Part shown: piece by piece, positions 8,451 to 16,468 of the stretch
Position numbering within the stretch: position 1 is the first letter of the stretch
Layout of the letters: each line of letters begins with the position of its first letter
Translations under genes and position numbers: made by a program
The notes under the pieces: generated by a model
Databases searched by the model: none
What the model saw: the letters and a program-made list of their open reading frames with translations, nothing else
Told to the model about the DNA's origin: nothing
Origin: Amarobacter sp964507025
GTDB lineage: Bacteria > Chloroflexota > Dehalococcoidia > Tepidiformales > Tepidiformaceae
DNA length: 64,000 bases
Direction of reading: 5' to 3'
NCBI GenBank assembly: GCA_964507025.1
Contig: CAZDOK010000005.1
Location: forward strand, 199,627 to 263,626

Positions 8451-9725
8451 CTAGCGAACGACTCCCGCGGCGCGAAGCTGGTCGACCTGTTCGGGCGTGA
8501 GCCCGGCCTCCGCGAGGACCTCGTCGTTGTGCTCGCCGAGCATGGGGCTGGGGACGGCTGCCTCCAGCGGCGTTTCCGACATCTGGAATGCCGGGCCGAC
8601 CATCTTCAGCGGGCCGAGAAGAGGGTGGTCAAGCTCGACCTGGAGCCCGTTGGCCAGTGTCTGCGGATGGTTGAAGAGCTCCTCGATGAAATACAGGGGG
8701 CCCGCCGGCACCCCGTGCTTTTCGAAGAGCTCCATCCACTCGCCGGTGGTTTTCGTCCGGAAGAGGGCCTCGGCTTCTTTCACGAAGAGGGGGCCACGTT
8801 CCTGCCAGCCCTCGGGGTTGACCTCGAAGGAGCCATCGGGCTTGAAGCGCGGATCTTTCAGGCCGGTGGCGGCAAGCACCTTCAACCGGAGCGCCATACT
8901 GAGAGCGCCCATGGCGAGGAAACCGTCGCGCGTCTGATAGACCCGGTAGTAGACATTGCCGGCGGCCGCCGGGCGGTACTTTTTCTGAACTGCGACCTGC
9001 TCCATGAAGGACTTCATCTCGGCACGGGCCTGCTTGAACTCATCGAGCATCGGCGGAATGACTTCGTTGTCGAAGGCGTCGATCCAGGTGAACTGGCTCG
9101 TCTGCATGGCGATGGCCGTGCCCATGAGGGTGCAATCGATGCGCTGGCCCTTGCCGGTCTTTTCGCGCGCGAAGAGCGCGGCGCAGATGGCGTTGGACAT
9201 CTGGATGCCGGTCGCGTAGTCGGCGATGGCGGGATAGACGTAGGCGGGCACATCGCCTTCGAGCTTGGCCTCGCCCGCCATGAGACCGGTGAGCGCCTGG
9301 ACGACGATGTCGTAGCCGCCGCGGCGGGAAAGCGGGCCCTGGCGGCCGAAGGCGGTGTTCTCGCAGTAGATGATGTTCGGGTTGATGGCGCTGAGGGTGG
9401 GGTAGTCGATCTTCAACTGCTCGGCGACACCGGGGCGGTAGTTGATGATGACGACATCGGCATCCTTCACCAGCGTGTGAATCACCTGCTGGGCTTCGGG
9501 GCGGGTCATATCCATGGCGACGCCGCGCTTGCCGCGGTTCAGGCTGGCGTAGGTGCGCGATTCCTTCGGCACAAGCTCAACGGAGAGCCGCCAGGGCTCG
9601 CCTTCGATTGGCTCGAACTTGGTGACGTGCGCGCCCATATCGGCCAGGTGCATGCCGCAAAACGGTCCCGCGATGATCTGCGTGAACTCGAGGACTTTCA
9701 CCCCGGCAAGTGGACCAGAACCCAT
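8451..9725 (-). CDS. CaiB/BaiF family (class III) CoA-transferase
   Basis: The 424-residue protein is a family III CoA-transferase. It starts with LAGVKVLEFTQIIAGPFCG, continues with the RGKRGVAMDMTRPE block, and has the catalytic Asp at residue 169 (YPAIADYATG), the same number as in formyl-CoA transferase. These enzymes move CoA between carboxylic acids through an aspartyl-CoA thioester. GGAGGGG stands seven bases before the ATG and a -10-like TAGAAT lies at 9749-9754. A MarR gene lies directly upstream on the same strand and could regulate it. The natural acid pair is unknown. Confidence 0.92.
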   Translation of the reverse strand: MGSGPLAGVKVLEFTQIIAGPFCGMHLADMGAHVTKFEPIEGEPWRLSVELVPKESRTYASLNRGKRGVAMDMTRPEAQQVIHTLVKDADVVIINYRPGVAEQLKIDYPTLSAINPNIIYCENTAFGRQGPLSRRGGYDIVVQALTGLMAGEAKLEGDVPAYVYPAIADYATGIQMSNAICAALFAREKTGKGQRIDCTLMGTAIAMQTSQFTWIDAFDNEVIPPMLDEFKQARAEMKSFMEQVAVQKKYRPAAAGNVYYRVYQTRDGFLAMGALSMALRLKVLAATGLKDPRFKPDGSFEVNPEGWQERGPLFVKEAEALFRTKTTGEWMELFEKHGVPAGPLYFIEELFNHPQTLANGLQVELDHPLLGPLKMVGPAFQMSETPLEAAVPSPMLGEHNDEVLAEAGLTPEQVDQLRAAGVVR

Positions 9726-9808
9726 GAAGCAATCCCCTCCGGCGCGTCATTCTAACGTGTACGTGAGGGTGCGCCAGTTCAGGCGAAGCACGTTCGGAGC
9801 CGAATCGT

Positions 9809-10372
9809 TCAGGCGGTGGCGGTGGCCGGCGCAATGACTGCCTCAGCGGCGCGCACCGGCGTTCCGAGCGACTTGCGGGTGCGCTCGTAGTTCATGGTCC
9901 AGAACTTGCGGCCGATACGGGCGAGGAGCTCTTTCTCCTCCGGTTCGAGAGCCGCCATGAAGGTGGTGAGCGCATCGACATAGACTTCCGCGCCCCGTTC
10001 GAGGAGCTCGGCGCCGGAGTCCGTCATTTCGACGGAGACGAGGCGGCGGTCATTGGTCGCGCGGGTGCGCACGATGTGGCCGCCTTCTTCGAGCTTATTC
10101 AGGGCGCTCGTGACAGCGGGCCGGCTGAGCCACAGAGTCTGCGCGAGGAGGCGGGGCTCGCTCTGGCGGACGAGGGCGAGCACCCAGAGGATGCGCCAGG
10201 ACTCGTAGCTCAAACCGAGCGGGCGGAGCGCTTCGCCAAAGCCGCTGTAGAGGATTTGGCCGGCGGAGACGGCGTTGTAGCTGGCCCAGAAGTCGACCAG
10301 GCTCGCGCCGCGGGCCTCGAGCCACTGCGCCGCCCTGCGTTCCGTGGTGGTGAGTTCGGGGGTCTCGATCAT
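9809..10372 (-). CDS. MarR-family transcriptional regulator
   Basis: The 187-residue protein has a MarR winged helix: helices around LSYESWRILWVLALV, the recognition region LSRPAVTSALNKLEEGGHIVRT, and the wing RATNDRRLVSVEMTDSG. MarR dimers usually repress neighbouring genes and release DNA on binding a phenolic or acyl ligand. The likely target is the CoA-transferase gene just downstream or the gene itself; no clear palindrome was found between them. A TAGAAA hexamer ends six bases before the ATG, so the mRNA may be leaderless. Confidence 0.9.
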   Translation of the reverse strand: MIETPELTTTERRAAQWLEARGASLVDFWASYNAVSAGQILYSGFGEALRPLGLSYESWRILWVLALVRQSEPRLLAQTLWLSRPAVTSALNKLEEGGHIVRTRATNDRRLVSVEMTDSGAELLERGAEVYVDALTTFMAALEPEEKELLARIGRKFWTMNYERTRKSLGTPVRAAEAVIAPATATA

Positions 10373-10469
10373 CGGCCGTTTCTAGCAGGTACGGCCGGGT
10401 TTCTCAAGTCCGGAAGGCGGCGGGGTGTCCACGGACGCCCCCGCTGATTTGCAGCCGGCCCGGCGATCG

Positions 10470-11303
10470 TCAGGAATGGGAGGGGACGACAAGGACCGTG
10501 CGCGAGGTGCTGTGGATCACGCGGTCGGTGGTGCTGCCGAGGGCGATGCGCTTTGCCAGGCCCTTGCCGGTAGATGTCAGGACGATGAGGCCGGCGTCGT
10601 TCTGATCGGCGGCTTCGAGGACGGCCGTGGCGGCATCGCCCTGCATGAGGACGTACTTCTCGCCGGGCCTGGCGGTGGCGACCAGGTATTCGCGGGCGGC
10701 CGCTTCGAGCGTGGCACCCAGGTCGGCCGGGTAGTACGAGAACTCGATCCCGGCCGGTGGCGGGAGGCTGAAGGCGCGGACAAGCACGATCGGGACGTTC
10801 GACGCCTGGGCAAGCTGCCGGGCCATCGCGAGGCCTCGCTCGGCTTCGGGGGAACCATCGAGGCCGACTACGATGGCCTTGCCGGGTACCGGGACCGACG
10901 GCTTTTCGACGCCAGGCTCGGCTATGACCGGGACCGTGGCGCCGCGGATGACCTTGTCGGCGACGCTACCGACGATCATGGCGCGGAATCCGCCGCGTCC
11001 ATGGGTGGCGATGACGATGGCTGAGGCGCTCTCGGATTCCTTCAGGATTTCATCGGCGGCCGAGCCGGCGACGACATCGCAGGTGGTTTCGCCGAAGCCG
11101 TGGTCCGCTGCGAGTTCCTTCGTGTAGTTGCGGAAGGTTTCGGCAGCCTTGCCCCGTTCGGAGGCGGGCACATCGGTATCCACGACGTGGATGAAGCGGA
11201 TGGGCGCGCCGGTGATGCGCGATAGCCAGGCTGCATCCGGGAGTGCATTCTCGGCGAGCTTGGAGCCATCGAGCGGCACCAGGATGGGGCGTTGGTCAGC
11301 CAT
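10470..11303 (-). CDS. universal stress protein with two UspA domains
   Basis: The 277-residue protein has two tandem UspA domains. The first (about residues 5-145) carries the ATP-binding block THGRGGFRAMIVGSVADKV and the second (about 150-277) carries TSTGKGLAKRIALGSTTDRV, both fitting the G-2x-G-9x-G(S/T) pattern of ATP-binding members. Such proteins act in the cytoplasm in stress survival, but the molecular role here is unknown. It is divergent from the multicopper oxidase gene, with 236 bases between them. Confidence 0.93.
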   Translation of the reverse strand: MADQRPILVPLDGSKLAENALPDAAWLSRITGAPIRFIHVVDTDVPASERGKAAETFRNYTKELAADHGFGETTCDVVAGSAADEILKESESASAIVIATHGRGGFRAMIVGSVADKVIRGATVPVIAEPGVEKPSVPVPGKAIVVGLDGSPEAERGLAMARQLAQASNVPIVLVRAFSLPPPAGIEFSYYPADLGATLEAAAREYLVATARPGEKYVLMQGDAATAVLEAADQNDAGLIVLTSTGKGLAKRIALGSTTDRVIHSTSRTVLVVPSHS

Positions 11304-11539
11304 CGGGAAACCTCATTCGCTGCGGTGTTTGCGCAAGCATGAACCATGTTCGCGAACGGTGCGAGCGTTTCGTTCGCTGCTATAGAAAACGATGGGCCCA
11401 TGCTCTTGCGAAATCTGTCACAATCCAGGGCGGACGGCCCGGAGATCGGGGCCAACCGGTCCTCGGCTCCGGGCATCCGCCTGCGAAGATTGGCCCCAGA
11501 TCGTCAATCGTACTTTCACGGCAGGAGGCCGAACGCAAC

Positions 11540-12829
11540 GTGTCCCAACCCCACTCATCCGAATTGCCAACGATCCAGGAGGTGAAGCTCGACCGGCGCG
11601 GTTTTCTTCGGAAGGCCGGCGTCGTGGGCGCGGCATTACCCGTGGCCGGAGGAATGCTCGCCGCGGCCTGCTACGAAGATCCTTCGGGCGCGAAGCTCGA
11701 ATCACCGGGCGTCGCCCCCGCAAACGTCCAGCCAAACCCGAACCCGAACCCGGCCACGCAGCCCGGCAACACGGAGACCGTGGCCGAGGAATGGAAGAAG
11801 ATCGACGCCGACCACCAGGCCGGTGTGGTGAACTTCTTGAAGAACCAGAAGGAAGCGCTCACCGAGGGCCGCGGCAACCTCCCCCTGGAACCGCGCATCG
11901 AAAACGGCGTCAAGGTCTGGGACCTGACCGTGGACGAGCTCGACTGGGAGGTGGCTCCCGGCCAGGTGGAAAAAGCCCGCGGCTACAACAAGATGATCCC
12001 TGGCCCGATCCTTCGCGGCACCGTGGGCGACCGCGTGCGCATCAACGTGAAGAACAACCTGGAGCACAGCACGGCGGTCCACTGGCACGGCATCTACGTA
12101 CCGAACAACCAGGACGGCGTGCCGTTCGTTACGCAGGACCCGATCCAGCCAGGGCAAACCTATACGTACGAGTTCACGCTGCGGAACTCGGGTTCGCACA
12201 TGTACCACTCGCACCATGACTCGGCCGACCAGGTGAACCGTGGGCTGCTGGGCGCATTCATCATCGAACCTTCGGACAAGTCGACGTATCCGAAGTACGA
12301 CCGTGAGGTGATCCTCATCCTGAACGACTCGCTTCTGGGCTTCACGGTCAACGGCAAGGGCTTCCCTGCGACCGACGCGATCGTGGCAAAGAAGGGGGAG
12401 CGCCTGCTCGTGCGCTGGATGAACGAAGGGATGATGTACCACCCGATGCACCTCCACGGCATGGCCATGGAGGTGTTCGAGCGCGACGGATATCCGGTGG
12501 TGCCACCATACAAGTGCGACAACATCGATGTGCCGCCGGGCAGCCGCATGGACTGCATCATCGAGTGTTTCGAGGCGGGGCTCTGGGCATTCCACTGCCA
12601 TGTGCTCAGCCACGCCGAGAACTCTTCCGGGTTCTTCGGCCTCGTCACCGTGCTCGCTATCGAGGACGAGACCTTCAAGGTGGCGGATATCCTGAGCCGC
12701 GTCGAGGCGCTCGATGTGCCGGATGCGCGCTTGCGAGTCGCAGCCGCGGCTGCGACGACCGGTCAGGACATCAAGACCAGCGCGAAGGGCAAGGGCGCTT
12801 TCACCGTCTGGTGCGAGACGCAGGTCTGA
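11540..12829 (+). CDS. Tat-exported multicopper oxidase (two-cupredoxin-domain type)
   Basis: The 429-residue protein starts at GTG 11540 with AGGAGG at 11523-11528. The N-terminus has a twin-arginine motif (RRGFLRK, residues 19-25) and a lipobox ending at Cys44 (LAAAC), so it is probably a Tat-exported lipoprotein. All four copper motifs are present: HWHG (181-184), HSHH (223-226), HPMHLH (301-306) and HCHVLSH (352-358). Cys353 would bind type 1 copper; the axial Met usual in GMFG is Phe365 (GFFG), as in high-potential laccases. Two cupredoxin domains fit a laccase- or nitrite-reductase-like trimer, but there is no type 1 Cys in the first domain, which argues against NirK. Likely role: oxidation of metals or organics outside the membrane. 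Confidence 0.88.
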   Translation: MSQPHSSELPTIQEVKLDRRGFLRKAGVVGAALPVAGGMLAAACYEDPSGAKLESPGVAPANVQPNPNPNPATQPGNTETVAEEWKKIDADHQAGVVNFLKNQKEALTEGRGNLPLEPRIENGVKVWDLTVDELDWEVAPGQVEKARGYNKMIPGPILRGTVGDRVRINVKNNLEHSTAVHWHGIYVPNNQDGVPFVTQDPIQPGQTYTYEFTLRNSGSHMYHSHHDSADQVNRGLLGAFIIEPSDKSTYPKYDREVILILNDSLLGFTVNGKGFPATDAIVAKKGERLLVRWMNEGMMYHPMHLHGMAMEVFERDGYPVVPPYKCDNIDVPPGSRMDCIIECFEAGLWAFHCHVLSHAENSSGFFGLVTVLAIEDETFKVADILSRVEALDVPDARLRVAAAAATTGQDIKTSAKGKGAFTVWCETQV

Positions 12830-12854
12830 CCTTCAACTGCGTTCGTGGACCGCG

Positions 12855-12883
12855 AAGGGCCAGCTCCGGAGGGGCTGGCCCTT
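12855..12883. terminator. bidirectional hairpin between multicopper oxidase and thiolase
   Basis: AAGGGCCAGC pairs with GCTGGCCCTT over ten bases with a nine-base loop. It lies between two convergent genes; only a short T run (TTTCC) follows on the plus strand. Confidence 0.75.
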
Positions 12884-12912
12884 TCCTGGGCGCTGCCGGG
12901 GACGGAGAAGCG

Positions 12913-14088
12913 TTACACGGCCTCGAGGAGGATGGCATCGCCCTGGCCAGTGCCCGAGCAGATGGCGCCGATGGCGTACTTGCCACCGGTCTCCTGCAGC
13001 TGGTAGGCAAGGGTGAGCACGAGCCGCGCCCCGCTGGCGCCGATGGGGTGGCCCATTGCCACGGAGCCGCCGTGGCGGTTCACGCGTTCAGGGTCCCAGT
13101 TCAGCTCCTGGCCGCAGATGAGCGGCACGCACGCGAACGCCTCGTTGACTTCGATTGCGGCCATGTCTTCTATTGAGAGGCCGGTCTTCTTGAGGATCTT
13201 GCGAATGGCATGGGCAGAGGCGACCGGGAACTCCCGCGGAAGGCCCGCCGATTCGGACCAGGCCGCGATGCGGGCCAGCGGCTTCGTGCCGAGGCGAGCG
13301 GCCTCCTGTTCGGAGGCGATGAGCAGCATGGCCGCGCCGTCGTTCACTCCGGGGGCGTTGCCGGCAGTGATGGCCTTCGTCCCGTAGACGGTGTTAATCC
13401 GCCCGAGGCGCTCGACGGTGGAGTTTGGCCGGGGGCTTTCGTCCTTTGCGAGGGCGACGTGATTCGGGTCACGCTTGTTGGGCACGGGCGTGATTTCGCG
13501 TTCGAAGTAGCCGGATTGGTGGGCCACGCCCCAGCGGCGCTGGCTGATGACCGACCACTCGTCCATCTCATCCCGGGAGACTTCGCGCTGGGCGGCCATG
13601 TCGTCGGCCTGGTTGGCCATGTGGACATCGTCGAAGGCACACCAGAGACCATCGAAGACCATGCCATCGACCAGGGTCTTGTTGCCCATGCGGGCGCCCC
13701 AGCGGGTGTGATTGTCGTAGTAGGGGACGTTGCTCATCGATTCCATGCCGCCGGCAAGCACCAGGCGGTTTTCTCCCGAACGGATGAGCCCCGCGGCAAG
13801 CGTCACGGCGCGCATGCCGCTGCCGCAGACTTTGTTGATGAGCGTGCTCGGCGTGGTAGCAGGGAGCCCGCCACCGATGAGTGCCTGGCGGCTGGGGAGC
13901 TGCCCGGCGCCCGCCTGGAGCACCTGCCCCAGGATCACGTTGTCGATTGCAGCGGGGTCGATCGTGTTGCGTTCGAGCAAACGGCGGATGAGGAGGGCGC
14001 CGAGGTCGGCAGCGCGATGCTCTTTCAGCGCCCCACCGAATTTGCCCCATGGGGTGCGGGTGGCATCGATGATGAGGGCGTCACTCAC
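12913..14088 (-). CDS. thiolase (acetyl-CoA acetyltransferase type)
   Basis: The 391-residue enzyme carries the thiolase residues Cys88 (INKVCGSGMRA, the acylated nucleophile), His347 (GHPIGASG) and Cys377 (CSGTGQGD; most relatives have CIGGGQG). It should condense or cleave acyl-CoA with CoA, at either end of fatty-acid breakdown or for C4 units. The start is GTG at 14088. No ribosome binding site is seen, but TACGCT ends seven bases upstream, as at purL and fabF, which suggests a leaderless mRNA. The neighbouring acyl-CoA genes fit a degradative role. Confidence 0.93.
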   Translation of the reverse strand: MSDALIIDATRTPWGKFGGALKEHRAADLGALLIRRLLERNTIDPAAIDNVILGQVLQAGAGQLPSRQALIGGGLPATTPSTLINKVCGSGMRAVTLAAGLIRSGENRLVLAGGMESMSNVPYYDNHTRWGARMGNKTLVDGMVFDGLWCAFDDVHMANQADDMAAQREVSRDEMDEWSVISQRRWGVAHQSGYFEREITPVPNKRDPNHVALAKDESPRPNSTVERLGRINTVYGTKAITAGNAPGVNDGAAMLLIASEQEAARLGTKPLARIAAWSESAGLPREFPVASAHAIRKILKKTGLSIEDMAAIEVNEAFACVPLICGQELNWDPERVNRHGGSVAMGHPIGASGARLVLTLAYQLQETGGKYAIGAICSGTGQGDAILLEAV

Positions 14089-14131
14089 GCCAACGAGCGT
14101 AGCCGATCGCCCCCCGGGGGTACAGAAAGGC

Positions 14132-14557
14132 TCATTTCAACGCGAAGACATCGTAGGTCACCAGGTTCGTGCCCGCCTTGCCGATGCCCACGGCCTGGAC
14201 GTTGTTCAGCCACGCGTAACGCTCGTCGCCGGTTTCGAAGAGGGGGCTGGTGCGGATCTGCAGCCCATCGGGCGTGCGCGTGCCAATGCCGGTGTACGTC
14301 ACCAGGATGTCGGCGCCGTCATCCGTGTGCAGGAGCGCGCGGACGTCGAGCTTGATGCTGCCATCTGGGCGGGCGGTGACCCAGTCGCCGCCGGAGTTGT
14401 CGACGGTGCCGCGAAGGCGCGGGCCCTCAAACGTGCCGCCCGTGACGACTACAACTACCCGGCTGCCCTGGGGGCCGTTGGCGATGACCGAGGGGTCGGG
14501 CCGCAGCGTGGCGCTCATGGTGAAGAGGTACTCGACCGGAATGGTTGTTTCAGCCAT
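14132..14557 (-). CDS. DUF3237 (UPF0311) family protein
   Basis: The 141-residue protein matches the DUF3237 pattern: an early VEYLFTMSATL strand, the GSRVVVVVTGGTFEGPRLRG block, DWVTARPDGSIKLDVRALL and TSPLFETGDERYAWLNNVQAVGIG. The family is a small beta barrel with no settled function, often near aromatic- or acyl-CoA-degradation genes, which fits this position after a thiolase. The ATG at 14557 is chosen because it begins the conserved domain and TACAGT ends seven bases upstream. Confidence 0.8.
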   Translation of the reverse strand: MAETTIPVEYLFTMSATLRPDPSVIANGPQGSRVVVVVTGGTFEGPRLRGTVDNSGGDWVTARPDGSIKLDVRALLHTDDGADILVTYTGIGTRTPDGLQIRTSPLFETGDERYAWLNNVQAVGIGKAGTNLVTYDVFALK

Positions 14558-14609
14558 GACGCGGACTGTACTCCGATGCCGGCGGTCCGGCGAGGAGCGA
14601 GGACGGGCA

Positions 14610-14639
14610 TTAACGGATAGGAGCATGGCACCCTATACT
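14610..14639 (+). promoter_or_regulatory. sigma-70-like promoter of the 36-residue membrane protein
   Basis: TTAACG (14610-14615) and TATACT (14634-14639) are separated by 18 bases, matching four and five of six consensus positions. Transcription would begin about 45 bases before the ATG at 14693. Confidence 0.55.
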
Positions 14640-14692
14640 GGCCGAGCCCGGCCCGCGGAAGAGACCGGACGGGTAACTGGAGGTCTCCCAGC

Positions 14693-14803
14693 ATGAAGAA
14701 GTTCCTGGGCATCTTTGCCATCCTGGGCGCGCTCGTCGGCGCCATGATGTTCTGGCGGCGCAGCCAGGACGACGACGAATTCCTCGACGAGGAACTCGAC
14801 TAG
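14693..14803 (+). CDS. 36-residue single-pass membrane protein
   Basis: The product begins MKKFLGIFAILGALVGAMMF: a positively charged start and one TM helix (residues 4-20). After WRRSQ it ends in a strongly acidic tail (DDDEFLDEELD). GGAGG at 14679-14683 lies nine bases before the ATG and a good promoter stands upstream, so this is likely a real small gene. It lies 28 bases before the ketosynthase-like gene on the same strand and may be cotranscribed. Function unknown. Confidence 0.6.
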   Translation: MKKFLGIFAILGALVGAMMFWRRSQDDDEFLDEELD

Positions 14804-14831
14804 CCTGGCTGCCCTGGGAAAGGGCCACGGC

Positions 14832-15962
14832 ATGACCCCGGTGATCACCGGCTATGGCGCAGTCTCGACCAGCGGGGCAGGCGTCGATGCGTTCTGGGCG
14901 AGCCTCGCGGCCGGGAGCCGGGCCGGGGCGTCGTGGTCGCCTGATGACGCCGGACCTACCTTCTTCGCGGCAGCCGTCGGCGATGAGTACCGCCCCAACC
15001 GCAACATCCCGCGCAACCTGGTCCACTTCCTCGACCGTGGGTCGCTCCTCGCGCTCGACGCGGCGCTCCAGGCGCTCGATTCGGCGGGGCTGGGAGCGGG
15101 AGCCGGCGATTCGCGCCGGTTCGCGGTGGCCGATGGCCTGCCCTACCGGGCACCGGGCCAGCCGGCGATCTTCGTACCCTACGGCCACCTGGTGGCGCGC
15201 GCGCTCGGAGTGCGAGGCCCGGCCATTTCGCTTGCCGGGGCCGAGGCGAGCGGAGCCCTGGCGGTAGCAGCCGCGGCGCGCATCATCGCCCGGGGCGATG
15301 CCGATGTGGTCGTGGCGGGAGCGGGACAGGGGTTGCAGCGGCCGCTCCTTGAACATCTCACGAGCCAGGGTGCCAGCGGCGCACCCGCCCGGCCATTCGA
15401 TGCGGGCCATGCCGGCTTCGTGCCCGCCGAGGGCGCGGCCTACCTGGTGGTCGAATCCGAGCAACACGCGGCCGAACGCGGGGCCACGGTAATGGCGCGC
15501 ATCGCGGGAATCGGCGAGGTGTTCGATTCGGCAGCCGAGCCGCTCGCCCTCAGCGATGCCACCGAGGTCGGCCGGACCATGCAGGCGGCCCTTGGCGATG
15601 CCGGGTACCTCCAGAACCAGGTCGACCTCTTCGTCGCGGGCGCCGATGGCAGGCTGGCCTACGATTTCGCCGATGGCTACGGCGCGCTGCGCACATTCGG
15701 CAGGCATGCGTACTTCGCCGGCGTCACCACCATCGCCGGAAGCGCGGGCCAGGCGCTCGGGGCGAGCGGGCCGCTGTCGCTCGTCGCCGCCCTTGAGGCG
15801 CTGCGGCGCCAGGAAGTCTTCCCCATCGCCGGGTTCGAGACGCCCGAGAACGACCTGGAGCTCGCCTACGTGAAGGACGCGCGAGCTGAGCGCATCGACT
15901 GCGTGATGGTGAGCGCGATGGGCGTGGGCGGGACGAACGTGGTATTCCTGCTGACGCACTGA
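14832..15962 (+). CDS. catalytically inactive beta-ketoacyl synthase homologue (chain-length-factor-like)
   Basis: The 376-residue protein has the thiolase-fold layout of KAS II and aligns without gaps to the FabF of this window (59098-60357) around every catalytic site, but none is kept. The nucleophile Cys169 of FabF corresponds to Glu138 (GAEASG), His309 to Gly270, Lys341 to Ala302 and His346 to Gln307, while structural motifs such as GASG and the C-terminal GVGGTN remain. This is the state of chain-length factors and other non-catalytic ketosynthase partners, so it may form a heterodimer or bind acyl chains. No acyl carrier protein is adjacent. It is not expected to condense acyl units. 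Confidence 0.75.
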   Translation: MTPVITGYGAVSTSGAGVDAFWASLAAGSRAGASWSPDDAGPTFFAAAVGDEYRPNRNIPRNLVHFLDRGSLLALDAALQALDSAGLGAGAGDSRRFAVADGLPYRAPGQPAIFVPYGHLVARALGVRGPAISLAGAEASGALAVAAAARIIARGDADVVVAGAGQGLQRPLLEHLTSQGASGAPARPFDAGHAGFVPAEGAAYLVVESEQHAAERGATVMARIAGIGEVFDSAAEPLALSDATEVGRTMQAALGDAGYLQNQVDLFVAGADGRLAYDFADGYGALRTFGRHAYFAGVTTIAGSAGQALGASGPLSLVAALEALRRQEVFPIAGFETPENDLELAYVKDARAERIDCVMVSAMGVGGTNVVFLLTH

Positions 15963-16427
15963 TCAGCGCGCGCACTCCGGGTGGCTGGTGGGCCAGCGCT
16001 CCCCCGGCGTGAGCACGACGTGGCATTGCTCGCTGACCGGCACCGAGACGATCACGAACTCGAGCCCCGCGGCCGTGGTGCCCCCACCGCTCACCTGCCC
16101 CGAAGCGGCCACCTTGCGGCAGGAGCCATCCGCCGTCACTTCGCCCCCGTTCGGTTCGCATCCCTCTGGAAGCGCCATGGCGATGCTTGCCTCCCAGCGC
16201 GAAGACCCGAACTTCAGCCCGAATAGCTGGACCGGAGACTTCGACTGGTGGGTCGACATCACGATGCCATGGGAAGCGTCGGCGGGCGGACCCTCGAACG
16301 AGCCCGGCACGGGCGAGCCGCCGGAAGTTTCAACACGCGAAGCCCCGAGGCCACCGGCGAGCGCGAGGGCGAGAACCGCCACGAGGACGCACCCGGCCAA
16401 CACTGCGATCACCGAACCCTGGCTCAC
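15963..16427 (-). CDS. secreted or membrane-anchored small protein, unknown
   Basis: The 154-residue protein has one N-terminal hydrophobic helix (residues 5-28, VIAVLAGCVLVAVLALALAG) followed by a Gly/Ser/Pro linker and about 100 residues with four cysteines (EGCEPN, GSCRK, EQCHV, PECAR) that could form two disulfides outside the cell. The gene is convergent with the ketosynthase-like gene: the two stops touch at 15962/15963. No family recognised. Confidence 0.6.
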   Translation of the reverse strand: MSQGSVIAVLAGCVLVAVLALALAGGLGASRVETSGGSPVPGSFEGPPADASHGIVMSTHQSKSPVQLFGLKFGSSRWEASIAMALPEGCEPNGGEVTADGSCRKVAASGQVSGGGTTAAGLEFVIVSVPVSEQCHVVLTPGERWPTSHPECAR

Positions 16428-16468
16428 CAGCCGCCTCCACCACGCCCTCGGGCAAACACACGCTCAGG

